A stretch of 29,503 bases of DNA. It comes from JBBDSJ01 sp040905025. GTDB lineage: Bacteria > Pseudomonadota > Gammaproteobacteria > Methylohalomonadales > Methylohalomonadaceae. Every line of letters begins with the position of its first letter. The stretch's first letter is position 1. The translations under genes were made by a program, and so were the position numbers. The notes beneath the pieces were generated by a model. It made no database searches. It saw nothing but the letters and a program-made list of their open reading frames with translations, and was not told the DNA's origin. The stretch lies in NCBI GenBank assembly GCA_040905025.1, contig JBBDSJ010000085.1, positions 1 through 29,503 of the forward strand. Reading direction: 5' to 3'. Below, piece by piece: positions 15,892-24,668 of the stretch.

Positions 15892-17160
15892 ATGTTGTTC
15901 TCAATTTGTCGTTACCGGTGGCTGGCCGCTGTGCTGATGTCGCTGCTGCCGCTTGGTGCCAGTGCAGACCCGATCACCCTGGCACAATCCTTAGCGCGTG
16001 CACTGACAGACAGTCCGCGCTTGCAATCATTCTCCTATGCCATTCGTGCCAGCGAAGCCGAACGCCTGCAGGCCGGTCTGCGGCCGAATCCCGAACTCGG
16101 TTTGCAACTGGAAGACTTTGCCGGTACTGGCGAGATCCGTGGTGTGCGTGGTCTGGAGACGACGCTGATGCTGAGCCAGTTGCTGGAGCTTGGCGGCAAG
16201 CGTCAGAAACGCGAACTGGCGGCCGCACGTAATACCGGTCTGGTGGAAGCTGACTATGACATCGCCCGGCTCGATGTACTGGCCGAGGTCGCAAGGCGGT
16301 TTATCCACGTGGCGCGCGATCAAAAACTTCTAGATGTTGCGGAAGCAGCCGTTGAGCTTGCCGAAAGTAATCGTGAAGCCGTCGCTGATCGCGTCGCCGC
16401 TGCCCGTGCCATGAAGGCAGAACTGAACCGTGCCGAAATAGAACTCGCGCGCGCAGAAATCCAGCTGGAACATCGTGAACATGAATTGCTTGCCGCCAAA
16501 CGCAGACTCGCGGCGGCCTGGGGCAGCGATAAAGTGGATTTCGGAACCGCCAATGCAACGCTTTTCGAATTACCTGAGACGCGTTCACTGGATGCTTTGT
16601 TAGAGGAGCTGCGCAGCAGTCCTGATTTGCAGCGTTTCCTGAGCGAGCGGCGGCTGCGCGAGGCGGAGCTCGAACTGGCGCAAGCCCGGGCCGTGCCCAA
16701 TGCCAAGATTGGTGCGGGTATTCGGCGACTGGAAGGCATCGACGAACAGGCTCTGATGCTGAATTTCAGCATGGACTTGCCGCTGTTTGATCGCAATCAG
16801 GGCAACATCCGTGCCGCGCGCGAGCGGCTTGGGCAAGTGACAGTGAACGAAACGACAGCCTACATCGAAGCGCAGTCGATATTGTTCACCGCCTATCAGG
16901 AACTGAAACACGCGCGTACTGAGGCGGATACCCTGCGCGAGGTCGTGATACCGCAGGCGAAAACAGCTTTGCAGTCCTTTGAGGCAGGTTATCGCCGCGG
17001 CCGCTTTTCCTATCTCGAAGTCGCCGATGCCCGGCGCGAGTTCATCGAATTGCAGGCTGAAGCCATTCGCGCGGCGGCGTCCTATCACAGTTATCTGATC
17101 GAAATCGAACGTCTCACCGGTATTGGCTTCGGTCTGTCCAAAAATGAAACAGGAAAATGA
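15892..17160 (+). CDS. czcC: TolC-family outer-membrane channel, CzcC-like
   Basis: Outer-membrane factor of the czc-type pump. I start it at ATG 15892 (MLFSICRYRWLAAVLM), which has GAGG eight bases upstream and leads into a signal peptide ending near GASADP. The frame is open from GTG 15841 but that adds an unlikely extension. The mature start ITLAQSLARALTDSPRLQSF, the block GLRPNPELGLQLEDFAGTG and LSQLLELGGKRQKRE are typical of CzcC/CusC proteins. A long alpha-helical hairpin (about 110-220, rich in Ala/Glu/Arg) and a second repeat ending YSYLEVADARREF-like (seen as FSYLEVADARREF) follow. It precedes czcB by 3 nt. Confidence 0.9.
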   Translation: MLFSICRYRWLAAVLMSLLPLGASADPITLAQSLARALTDSPRLQSFSYAIRASEAERLQAGLRPNPELGLQLEDFAGTGEIRGVRGLETTLMLSQLLELGGKRQKRELAAARNTGLVEADYDIARLDVLAEVARRFIHVARDQKLLDVAEAAVELAESNREAVADRVAAARAMKAELNRAEIELARAEIQLEHREHELLAAKRRLAAAWGSDKVDFGTANATLFELPETRSLDALLEELRSSPDLQRFLSERRLREAELELAQARAVPNAKIGAGIRRLEGIDEQALMLNFSMDLPLFDRNQGNIRAARERLGQVTVNETTAYIEAQSILFTAYQELKHARTEADTLREVVIPQAKTALQSFEAGYRRGRFSYLEVADARREFIELQAEAIRAAASYHSYLIEIERLTGIGFGLSKNETGK

Positions 17161-17163
17161 ATC

Positions 17164-18411
17164 ATGAAGTTTTTTATCAATATTGTTCTGTCAGCGGCCG
17201 TGATTATTGCCGGCGTTTATGTGGGTCAGCAGTGGTTGCAATCTTCATCTGCAGCCGCTGATGGCAAGGGCCACGATGATTCAGCTACAGGACCACACGG
17301 TGGTCGCCTGCTCAAGGCCGATGACATACAGCTTGAAATCACAGTATTCGAGCGTGGCGTGCCGCCGGAATTCCGGGTGTATGCCTATCGTGATGACAAA
17401 CCAATCAAGCCCGAAGCGTTCGCTATGACGATGGAATTGACGCGACTCGGTGGCGAGATCAATAGCTTCACGTTCGTGCCACGCGGTGCATACCGTGTCA
17501 GTAATGAAACCGTCAACGAACCACATTCATTCGATGTGCGCATCAGGGCAAGCCATGACGGACACGAACATGAATGGTCCTATGCCCAGCACGAGGGCCG
17601 CACGATCATTGCCGCGGATCAGGCTGACGCAGCCGGCATCGAGACCGCGACCGCCGGCCCCGCAACTATCAAGCAAACCGTCGAGCTGCAAGGTCGGATG
17701 CACTACGATGACGGCCGCCTCCGCCAGGTGCGGGCGCGCTACGCCGGTATCGTGCAGACGGCCGGCAAGGCCGTGGGTGATCGTGTCGCCAGGGGCGAGA
17801 CGTTGGCCCGGGTCGAGAGCAATGACAGCCTGCAAACGTATACGATCAGTGCACCGACCGATGGTGTCATCATCGCGCAGCAGGCAGCTGCCGGTGAAGC
17901 GATTACCAATGATCAAGTTCTGTATACGATTGCCAATCTGGATCGCCTCTGGGTAGATCTGGCCGTGTTTCGTCAGCAGATGGATCGCATCGCCGCCGAT
18001 CAATCCGTGCAGTTGCAAAGTCTCGATGGTGAACTGAACACCACTGCTCGAATCGATTATCTCCTGCCGATGACGGACAGCCGCAGTCAGGCGACTAGCG
18101 CGCGTATCCATCTAGACAATTCCGATGGTCGCTGGCGTCCGGGCATGGCCGTTACCGCAACAGTGACCGTCGGCAAGACTGAAGCCCCGCTGGCGGTACG
18201 CAACAGTGCACTGCAAACCTTCCGCGATTTCGACGTGGTATTCGCACGCTACGGCGACACCTATGAAGTGCGCATGCTGGAACTCGGCCGCAGCGACGCG
18301 ACGCATACCGAGGTGCTGTCCGGGATCGACGCCGGCACTGAGTATGTGGTCGGCAACAGCTACTTGCTCAAGGCCGATATTGAAAAATCAGCCGCCGCCC
18401 ACGCGCATTGA
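17164..18411 (+). CDS. czcB: RND periplasmic adaptor, CzcB-like
   Basis: Membrane-fusion protein of the czc-type pump, 415 aa. An N-terminal anchor (MKFFINIVLSAAVIIAGVYV) is followed by a His/Gly stretch (GPHGGRLL) and an extra beta domain (about 40-150) found at the front of CzcB-type adaptors, which contains HDGHEHEW. Lipoyl and hairpin halves come next (about 170-260, VQTAGKAVGDRVARGE and ISAPTDGVIIAQ), then a beta-barrel and the membrane-proximal domain ending in KADIEKSAAAHAH. His-rich ends fit divalent zinc or cobalt binding rather than the Met-rich CusB in the neighbouring operon. It starts 3 nt after czcC and its stop lies a few bases before the czcA ATG. Confidence 0.92.
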   Translation: MKFFINIVLSAAVIIAGVYVGQQWLQSSSAAADGKGHDDSATGPHGGRLLKADDIQLEITVFERGVPPEFRVYAYRDDKPIKPEAFAMTMELTRLGGEINSFTFVPRGAYRVSNETVNEPHSFDVRIRASHDGHEHEWSYAQHEGRTIIAADQADAAGIETATAGPATIKQTVELQGRMHYDDGRLRQVRARYAGIVQTAGKAVGDRVARGETLARVESNDSLQTYTISAPTDGVIIAQQAAAGEAITNDQVLYTIANLDRLWVDLAVFRQQMDRIAADQSVQLQSLDGELNTTARIDYLLPMTDSRSQATSARIHLDNSDGRWRPGMAVTATVTVGKTEAPLAVRNSALQTFRDFDVVFARYGDTYEVRMLELGRSDATHTEVLSGIDAGTEYVVGNSYLLKADIEKSAAAHAH

Positions 18412-18419
18412 GGTTGTTG

Positions 18420-21400
18420 ATGGATACCATTATAAAATTCGCGATCGAGCAGCGTTGGCTGGTGATGCTGGTCGTCGCCGTCATCGCCGGTCTCGGTGTT
18501 TACAACTATCAGCGTTTACCAATCGATGCCGTGCCGGACATCACCAACGTCCAGGTGCAGATCAATACCGAAGCGCCCGGCTATTCGCCCCTTGAGGCCG
18601 AGCAGCAGATCACGTATCCGATAGAGCTGGCGTTGCAGGGCCTGCCGAAGCTCGACTACACCCGTTCGATTTCCCGCTACAGCCTGTCGCAGGTGACCGT
18701 GGTGTTCAAGGAAAATACCGACATTTACTTCGCCCGCCAGCAAATTACCGAGCGGCTGCAGACCATGCGCAATCAGTTGCCGGCTGATATCCAGCCGGCC
18801 ATGGGGCCAATTGCCACCGGACTCGGCGAGATCTTCATGTATGTGGTCGAGGCCGAACCCGGCGCACGCAAGCCGGACGGCTCGGAATACACGCCGATGG
18901 ATCTGCGCGAGATCCAGGACTGGATCATCCAGCCGCAACTGCTGCAGGTTGACGGTATTACCGAGGTCAATACCAGCGGCGGCTATGAGCGCCAGTACCA
19001 GGTGATGCCGGATCCGGCGCAGTTGATTGCGCTCAATATCAGTCTTGAAGGCATCGTTGATGCCTTACAGGCGAATAACGCCAACACCGGTGCCGGATAC
19101 ATCGAGCGTTCCGGCGCCCAATATCTGATCCGCATGCCAGGTCGAGTACAAACCCTGGCGGAAATCCGCGACATCATCGTTGCCGAACGTGATGGTATTG
19201 TGATCTCGATTGGTGATATCGCCAAAGTTGATTTTGGCATGCCACTGCGCACGGGTGCGGCCACGCAGGCTGGGGTTGAGATCGTGCTGGGTACGGCGAT
19301 GATGTTGATCGGCGAAAACAGCCGCACAGTTGCCGCCGCCACTGCCGAAAGACTGAACAGAATCAATCGTTCGCTACCCGAAGGGATTACTGCGCAACCG
19401 GTATACGATCGCACGGGGCTGGTGGACAAAACCATAAAAACGGTCAAAACGAATCTGTTCGAAGGCGCACTGCTGGTAATTGCAGTGCTGCTGATATTAC
19501 TGGGCAATATTCGCGCGGCGTTGATCACCGCTGCCGTCATTCCGCTATCAATGCTGTTCACCATCACCGGCATGGTATCGAACAAAGTCAGCGCCAATCT
19601 CATGAGTCTGGGGGCACTGGATTTTGGCCTGATCGTTGACGGCGCCGTGATTATTGTCGAAAACTGCGTCCGGCGTCTGGGTGATGCGCAGAAGGACAAA
19701 CGGCAACTGAGTTACAGTGAACGACTGATTATCGTGAGTGAAGCCAGTCGCGAAGTCATACGGCCGGCAACTTTCGGCGTGTTCATCATCATGATCGTGT
19801 ATCTGCCGATTTTTACCTTGAGTGGCGTTGAGGCGAAGATGTTTCAGCCCATGGCGCTGACGGTGACGATGGCGCTGGGCGCGGCATTGATACTGGCGCT
19901 GACGTTCGTACCGGCGGCAGTGGCCTTGTTGCTGGGTGGCCGGGTAAATCACCGGGGAAACTGGCTGATGCGCAGCGCCCGCAGTCTTTACCGGCCAGTG
20001 CTGCAAGCCTGTCTGACCATGCGCTGGGCAGTGGTGACGACTGCCATGGTCATCGTTGTGCTATGCAGCCTGCTCGCCGGGCAGATGGGCGCAGTCTTTA
20101 TCCCGAAGCTGGATGAGGGCGATATTGCCATGCATGCATTACGTGTCACAGGTACCGGCCTGCAACAGTCAATCGACATGCAGGCCAGTGTCGAGGAGAC
20201 CGTCAGCCAGTTCCCTGAAGTGGAACGGGTATTCAGCAAGATCGGTACGCCGGACGTGGCGACCGATCCGATGCCGCCGAATGTCGCCGACACATTCATC
20301 ATCCTCAAATCGAGGGCTGACTGGCCACAACCGGATAAACCCAAATCACAACTGGTCGCAGAGATTGAAGCCGAGGTAGAAAAGATTCCGGGTAACCAAT
20401 ACGAATTCACTCAACCGATCGAGATGCGCTTCAATGAATTGATTTCGGGCGTGCGGGCGGATGTCGCCGTAGAAGTGTATGGCGATGATTTTGATCAACT
20501 GATCGCACTGGCACAGCAGATCGAACGGTTGGCCCGCACGGTGCCGGGTGCGGCCGATGTACGCATGGAACAGGTCACAGGACTGCAAACGCTCAGTATC
20601 GAGCCGGATCGTGAAGTCATGCAGCGCTACGGACTGAATGTTGCTGATGTGCAGAATAGTCTGCAGATTGCCTTCGGTGGTCGCCAGGCCGGTTTGATCT
20701 TCGAAAAGGATCGGCGTTTCCCGCTGGTCGTGCGGTTGCCGGAAGCATTACGTACCAATCCTGACATCATCCGGCAATTGCCGGTGCCATTACCCGAATC
20801 GACAGCGGCTGCTACTCCCATGATGGATGTCAATAACAATACAATGCAGGCAGATAGCGTTGATTACATTCCTCTGGGTGAGGTAGCTGATGTGAAACGG
20901 ACCGAAGGACCGAGCCAGATCAGTCGTGAAAACAGTAAACGACGCGTCTTTGTCTCGGCCAATGTGCGTGGCCGGGATTTGGCTTCGTTTGTCGATGATC
21001 TGCAGTCACGGATACAGCAGCAGATCGATTTACCCGCCGGCTACTGGATTGATTACGGTGGCAGTTTCGAGCAGTTGATTTCTGCCGCCCAGCGGCTGCA
21101 AGTAGTCGTGCCGCTCACATTATTGTTAATACTCGCATTACTGCTGGCTGCCTTCGGCAGTCTGCGCGACGCGCTAGTGGTATTTACCGGCGTACCACTG
21201 GCGCTGACCGGTGGCGTGCTGGCGCTGTGGCTGCGCGAAATACCGTTGTCGATATCTGCCGGCGTCGGTTTTATTGCCCTGTCCGGAATTGCCGTGCTGA
21301 ACGGTCTGGTAATGTTATCCTTCATCCGCCAGCGCTGGCATGAAGGATTATCACTGGATCAGGCGATCGTCGACGGTGCGTTGACCCGTCTGCGGCCGGT

Positions 21401-21587
21401 GCTCATGACGGCATTGGTCGCGAGTCTCGGTTTCGTGCCCATGGCGTTCAACACGGGCGTGGGCGCGGAAGTGCAACGGCCGCTGGCGACAGTGGTGATT
21501 GGCGGCATTATCTCGTCAACGATTCTGACCTTGTTAGTGCTACCAGCACTGTACCGATTGGTGCATCGTGATGCAGTTCATGGATAA
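18420..21587 (+). CDS. czcA: Zinc/cobalt/cadmium-type HME-RND pump CzcA
   Basis: Proton-driven inner-membrane metal pump, 1055 aa from ATG 18420. That start has GAGG seven bases upstream; the open frame reaches back to TTG 18408, which overlaps czcB and is less likely. The helix-4 signature is DFGLIVDGAVIIVEN with D401, D407 and E414, one residue off the D402, D408 and E415 of Cupriavidus CzcA; this pattern marks the Zn/Co/Cd subgroup. Twelve spans and both periplasmic loops are present. The family N-terminal block PIDAVPDITNVQVQINT is intact, and so is the C-terminal block TRLRPVLMTALVASLGFVPMA. It is the last gene of the czc operon; the 104 bp after it hold no clear terminator. Confidence 0.95.
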   Translation: MDTIIKFAIEQRWLVMLVVAVIAGLGVYNYQRLPIDAVPDITNVQVQINTEAPGYSPLEAEQQITYPIELALQGLPKLDYTRSISRYSLSQVTVVFKENTDIYFARQQITERLQTMRNQLPADIQPAMGPIATGLGEIFMYVVEAEPGARKPDGSEYTPMDLREIQDWIIQPQLLQVDGITEVNTSGGYERQYQVMPDPAQLIALNISLEGIVDALQANNANTGAGYIERSGAQYLIRMPGRVQTLAEIRDIIVAERDGIVISIGDIAKVDFGMPLRTGAATQAGVEIVLGTAMMLIGENSRTVAAATAERLNRINRSLPEGITAQPVYDRTGLVDKTIKTVKTNLFEGALLVIAVLLILLGNIRAALITAAVIPLSMLFTITGMVSNKVSANLMSLGALDFGLIVDGAVIIVENCVRRLGDAQKDKRQLSYSERLIIVSEASREVIRPATFGVFIIMIVYLPIFTLSGVEAKMFQPMALTVTMALGAALILALTFVPAAVALLLGGRVNHRGNWLMRSARSLYRPVLQACLTMRWAVVTTAMVIVVLCSLLAGQMGAVFIPKLDEGDIAMHALRVTGTGLQQSIDMQASVEETVSQFPEVERVFSKIGTPDVATDPMPPNVADTFIILKSRADWPQPDKPKSQLVAEIEAEVEKIPGNQYEFTQPIEMRFNELISGVRADVAVEVYGDDFDQLIALAQQIERLARTVPGAADVRMEQVTGLQTLSIEPDREVMQRYGLNVADVQNSLQIAFGGRQAGLIFEKDRRFPLVVRLPEALRTNPDIIRQLPVPLPESTAAATPMMDVNNNTMQADSVDYIPLGEVADVKRTEGPSQISRENSKRRVFVSANVRGRDLASFVDDLQSRIQQQIDLPAGYWIDYGGSFEQLISAAQRLQVVVPLTLLLILALLLAAFGSLRDALVVFTGVPLALTGGVLALWLREIPLSISAGVGFIALSGIAVLNGLVMLSFIRQRWHEGLSLDQAIVDGALTRLRPVLMTALVASLGFVPMAFNTGVGAEVQRPLATVVIGGIISSTILTLLVLPALYRLVHRDAVHG

Positions 21588-21691
21588 TTAACCGGCAATA
21601 ACAGAAGCGTGATCTAGCAAATGCAATGCTCCCCTTCCCACGTGGGAGAAAGGAATGAATTTTGAGACCGCTTCCAATTACCAATCACAAT

Positions 21692-22315
21692 TTACAAACG
21701 CGATTTGACGATGGCATAAATCTCATCAGTCAGTTCACGCGCACCGGCCAGCGCCTGCTCAAGTTCCTTTTCACGTGAGCTGCGAAACGTCTCATCCTTG
21801 ATGCCGCCGATATTGATATACACATTCAACGCGGCGCTGCGCAGTGCCGCTTCACCTGCCAACACGGCCACGCCGGCATCGCTGATCACGTTCTTGTTGC
21901 CCTTCTCGGCCAGCGGTTTGCACACTTTGATAACTTCAGCGGCGGTTTTCGCACACGCCAACGGTACATCAGTGGCAGCCTTGAGCGCTTTCTGTATCGC
22001 TTCACTGCGGGCAGCCTTTTGCTCGTCGGTGTCTTTCGACAGGCCGTAGGCCGCCATGACCTGATCGAACACATCGATATCGGCCTTGATCATGTCGGTC
22101 ATCTCCGCCCGCAGCTTTTCGGTCTGTGCCAGCAGCTCGCGCATCTCGGCATCAACATCCTCGTAGCCTTTTTTGCCGACAGTGAAATTGCCGACCATGC
22201 TGCCGAGGGCTGCGCCCATGGCACCGATGATCGCGGCGGCACTGCCACCTCCCGGGGTTGAGGCCTTGCTGGCGAGTTCGTCGAGAAACTGTTGCACCGG
22301 CTGATCCTTAATCAT
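21692..22315 (-). CDS. fchA: Methenyltetrahydrofolate cyclohydrolase FchA (FTCD_C family)
   Basis: Cytoplasmic enzyme of the formimidoyltransferase-cyclodeaminase C-terminal-domain family; stand-alone members (FchA) interconvert 5,10-methenyl- and 10-formyl-tetrahydrofolate. I start it at ATG 22315 (MIKDQPVQQFLDELA), with AGGAG six bases upstream; an in-frame ATG at 22330 lacks a site. It is 207 aa, typical of FchA. Marks are ASTPGGGSAAAIIGAMGAAL (about 17-36), the helical body with CKPLAEKGNKNVISDAGVAV, and ALNVYINIGGIKD. The gene is divergent from mtdA, whose product makes the substrate of FchA, which strongly supports the role. Alternative: a cyclodeaminase-like protein of other use. Confidence 0.9.
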   Translation of the reverse strand: MIKDQPVQQFLDELASKASTPGGGSAAAIIGAMGAALGSMVGNFTVGKKGYEDVDAEMRELLAQTEKLRAEMTDMIKADIDVFDQVMAAYGLSKDTDEQKAARSEAIQKALKAATDVPLACAKTAAEVIKVCKPLAEKGNKNVISDAGVAVLAGEAALRSAALNVYINIGGIKDETFRSSREKELEQALAGARELTDEIYAIVKSRL

Positions 22316-22330
22316 GTTTGTCTCCTGCAA

Positions 22331-22599
22331 AAAATCGTTAATCTTGAAGTAAATACGTTGAAATAATTATCATCGCGGCGTTTTTCCAGCCGCTGAAAGT
22401 ACTGTAAAGTGCTTGATTATACAGAAAATGCCAGACTGCGGCCCGGCAGCAATATAACCTTGCATCAAGTTGTCCGGTGCGGCTGCATAGGTTAACTTAT
22501 GCGGCAAATGCCCGTCTGTGACAGTTACCGGACCGGCTGCCGATCTGGCTGCGGCTCAGTAGCACAAATATAATTATTCATAAAAAGCAGAGACTCTTC
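22331..22599. promoter_or_regulatory. Divergent fchA/mtdA promoter region
   Basis: For mtdA a TATAAT lies at 22569-22574, 25 nt before the ATG, with only a poor -35 (CTGGCT, about 22545). For fchA a TATAAT on the minus strand is at 22421-22416, about 100 nt before its start, without a good -35. Weak -35s on both sides could mean activator dependence. No operator dyad or riboswitch stands out. Confidence 0.35.
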
Positions 22600-23457
22600 A
22601 TGAAAAAACTGTTATTTCAACTTGATACCGACACCCACCCTTCTGTTTTTGACACCGTGGTCGCCTATGATGGCGGCGCTGATCATGTCATCGGTCATGG
22701 CAGTCTGACGCCAGATAACGTTGGCGCATTGGTAGAAGGCACAATTTTTACCCGTGCTCCCAAAGAAAAGAAAAATACCGCCATTTTTGTCGGTGGCAGT
22801 GACATGGCCGCCGGTGAAAAGCTGTTCAAGGCCGTGCAGAAAATGTTTTTTGCCGATTTCCGCGTGTCCGTCATGCTCGACAGCAATGGCAGCAACACGA
22901 CCGCCGCCGCCGGCGTCGCCAAACTGTTAACCAGCGGCAGCGTCAAGGGCAAACAGACCGTGGTGCTGGCCGGTACCGGACCGGTCGGTATGCGGGCCGC
23001 CGCGATGCTGGCGCTCGAAGGTGCTGAGGTTACGTTGACTTCCCGCGATCAGGGCCGCGCCGATCAGGCCTGCAAGAATATTGAGGAGCGCTTCAAGGTC
23101 AAGGTCAAGCCGGTTGCTGCAAAAGACAATGAAGCCCGTGCCAAAGCCATTGAAAATGCCCAGGTGGTATTTGCGACCGGTGCCGCTGGCGTCGAACTGC
23201 TGCAGGAAGAACACTGGAGCGGTAACGCCAAACTCGAAATGCTGGCCGATGCCAACGCCACACCGCCGCTAGGTATCGGTGGCACCGAAATGTTCGACAA
23301 GGGCAAGGAGCGCAACGGCAAGATCATCTGGGGTGCAATTGGCTTTGGCACCCTGAAGCTGGCACTGCACCGCGCCTGCATTGCCAAACTGTTCGAATCA
23401 CACGATCAGGTGTTTGACGCCGAGATGATTTTTGACCTTGCCAAACAAATGGATTAA
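22600..23457 (+). CDS. mtdA: NADP-dependent methylene-H4F/methylene-H4MPT dehydrogenase MtdA
   Basis: Oxidises methylene-tetrahydrofolate (or the methanopterin form) to the methenyl form with NADP+. It is 285 aa, like MtdA of Methylorubrum. The N-terminal domain matches the family strongly: KLLFQLDTDTHPSVFDTVVA, YDGGADHVIGHGSLTPDNVG, EGTIFTRAPKEKKNTAIFVGG and LDSNGSNTTAAAGVA. The Rossmann loop is AGTGPVGMRAA (124-134). The ending HRACIAKLFESHDQVFDAE is diagnostic. It is not the MtdC/FolD type. It is divergent from fchA and is followed 10 nt later by a Sel1-SPOR gene, so they may be co-transcribed. Whether H4MPT is made in this organism cannot be judged; pairing with FchA favours folate. Confidence 0.95.
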   Translation: MKKLLFQLDTDTHPSVFDTVVAYDGGADHVIGHGSLTPDNVGALVEGTIFTRAPKEKKNTAIFVGGSDMAAGEKLFKAVQKMFFADFRVSVMLDSNGSNTTAAAGVAKLLTSGSVKGKQTVVLAGTGPVGMRAAAMLALEGAEVTLTSRDQGRADQACKNIEERFKVKVKPVAAKDNEARAKAIENAQVVFATGAAGVELLQEEHWSGNAKLEMLADANATPPLGIGGTEMFDKGKERNGKIIWGAIGFGTLKLALHRACIAKLFESHDQVFDAEMIFDLAKQMD

Positions 23458-23467
23458 TGCTGTTCCC

Positions 23468-24601
23468 ATGAGTACATCCGCCCGTATGCGCCACCTTGTT
23501 TTCTCGCTTGCACTACTGACCACTACGGCAGTTTCCGCGCAGTCCTATGATGCCGGCCGGCAGGCATATCTGGACAAGGACTACGCCAAAGCCCTGGAGA
23601 TTCTGCAACCACTGGCTGAACAGGGTGACAGCGATGCGCAGGTCACACTGGGGCTGATGTACGACTACGGCCATGGCGTAAATCGTGACCAGACCACGGC
23701 CATCAAGTGGTATACCAAAGCGGCCGAGCAGGGTATTCCGGTAGTACAGCATGATCTGGGTGTGAAATATTTTCAGGGCAACGGTGTTACACAGGATTAC
23801 ACCAAGGCAGCCGACTGGTGGGAACAGGCGGCCAATGCCGGGCTGGCCGATTCCCAATTCAATCTTGGCCTGATTTATTACCGCGGCCTGGGTCAGAAGA
23901 CTGATTATGACAAGGCCCAGAAGCTGTTCACCCGGGCCGCTGATCAGAACCATGCCAATGCCCAGTACAGTCTGGCGGTTATGTATGCCTTCGGTCAGGG
24001 AGTAGACAAAGACTACGCTACTGCGCGCAAGTGGTTTAAAAAGGCAGCGGAGCAGGATATTGCCCAGGCGCAATATAACCTCGGCGTATTTTACGAAAAC
24101 GGCTACGGGGTAGAATCTGATCTGGATGAAGCCCGGCGCTGGTATCAAAAAGCCGCTGCCAACGATGTCGACAAGGCGCGTGAACGGCTGGCCGAACTTG
24201 CTGGCGATGGCCCATCAGCGAAAGCCGCTACACCAGCAAAACCGGCGCCCCAATCCGCTACCGCAGCAACCGCTCCAGCCAGTACACCTGCTGCAACTGG
24301 CAACAATCTGCGCCGTGATGACTGGCTGAGACAGCAAGATCCGGTCAGTTTTACCATCCAGCTCATCAGCCTGACCGATGAAGCCGGTGTTGCCAAATAT
24401 CTGCGGCAACAGGATCTAGGGCCCGAGGCCGGTTACATTGCGGTTATTGTCAATGGCAAAAGGCACTACAATGCGATTTATGGACATTACGCCAGCCAGC
24501 AGGCAGCAGAAGCTGGCGTCAGTAAATTGCCGGCAGCAGTCCGGGCAAACAAACCGTGGATACGAAATGTGCGGGTATTGCAGAATTTGTTACGACCGTG
24601 A
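23468..24601 (+). CDS. Sel1-repeat protein with C-terminal SPOR domain
   Basis: Exported scaffold-type protein, about 377 aa from ATG 23468; MRHLVF at 23486 is an alternative. A signal peptide ends near TAVSAQS. About five Sel1-like (TPR-related) 36-residue repeats follow, with consensus NLGLxYxxGxGVxxDYxxAxKWxxKAAEQ (examples: VTLGLMYDYGHGVNRD, SLAVMYAFGQGVDKDYATAR, NLGVFYENGYGVESD). An Ala/Pro linker (about 255-290) leads to a SPOR domain that begins FTIQLISLTDEAGVAKYL. SPOR binds denuded septal peptidoglycan, so the likely place is the periplasm at division sites, with Sel1 repeats as protein docking. It is close behind mtdA, with no obvious functional link. Confidence 0.9.
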   Translation: MSTSARMRHLVFSLALLTTTAVSAQSYDAGRQAYLDKDYAKALEILQPLAEQGDSDAQVTLGLMYDYGHGVNRDQTTAIKWYTKAAEQGIPVVQHDLGVKYFQGNGVTQDYTKAADWWEQAANAGLADSQFNLGLIYYRGLGQKTDYDKAQKLFTRAADQNHANAQYSLAVMYAFGQGVDKDYATARKWFKKAAEQDIAQAQYNLGVFYENGYGVESDLDEARRWYQKAAANDVDKARERLAELAGDGPSAKAATPAKPAPQSATAATAPASTPAATGNNLRRDDWLRQQDPVSFTIQLISLTDEAGVAKYLRQQDLGPEAGYIAVIVNGKRHYNAIYGHYASQQAAEAGVSKLPAAVRANKPWIRNVRVLQNLLRP

Positions 24602-24668
24602 CACCGGCACAACATTTTGAAGCAGCCGGCAACGCCTGCACCAGTATCATTCAGGTCAAAGCCAGACG

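Noticed and set aside
21632..21650. CCCACGTGGG palindrome after czcA
   Set aside because: A ten-base palindrome with no loop and no T-run; not convincing as terminator or operator.
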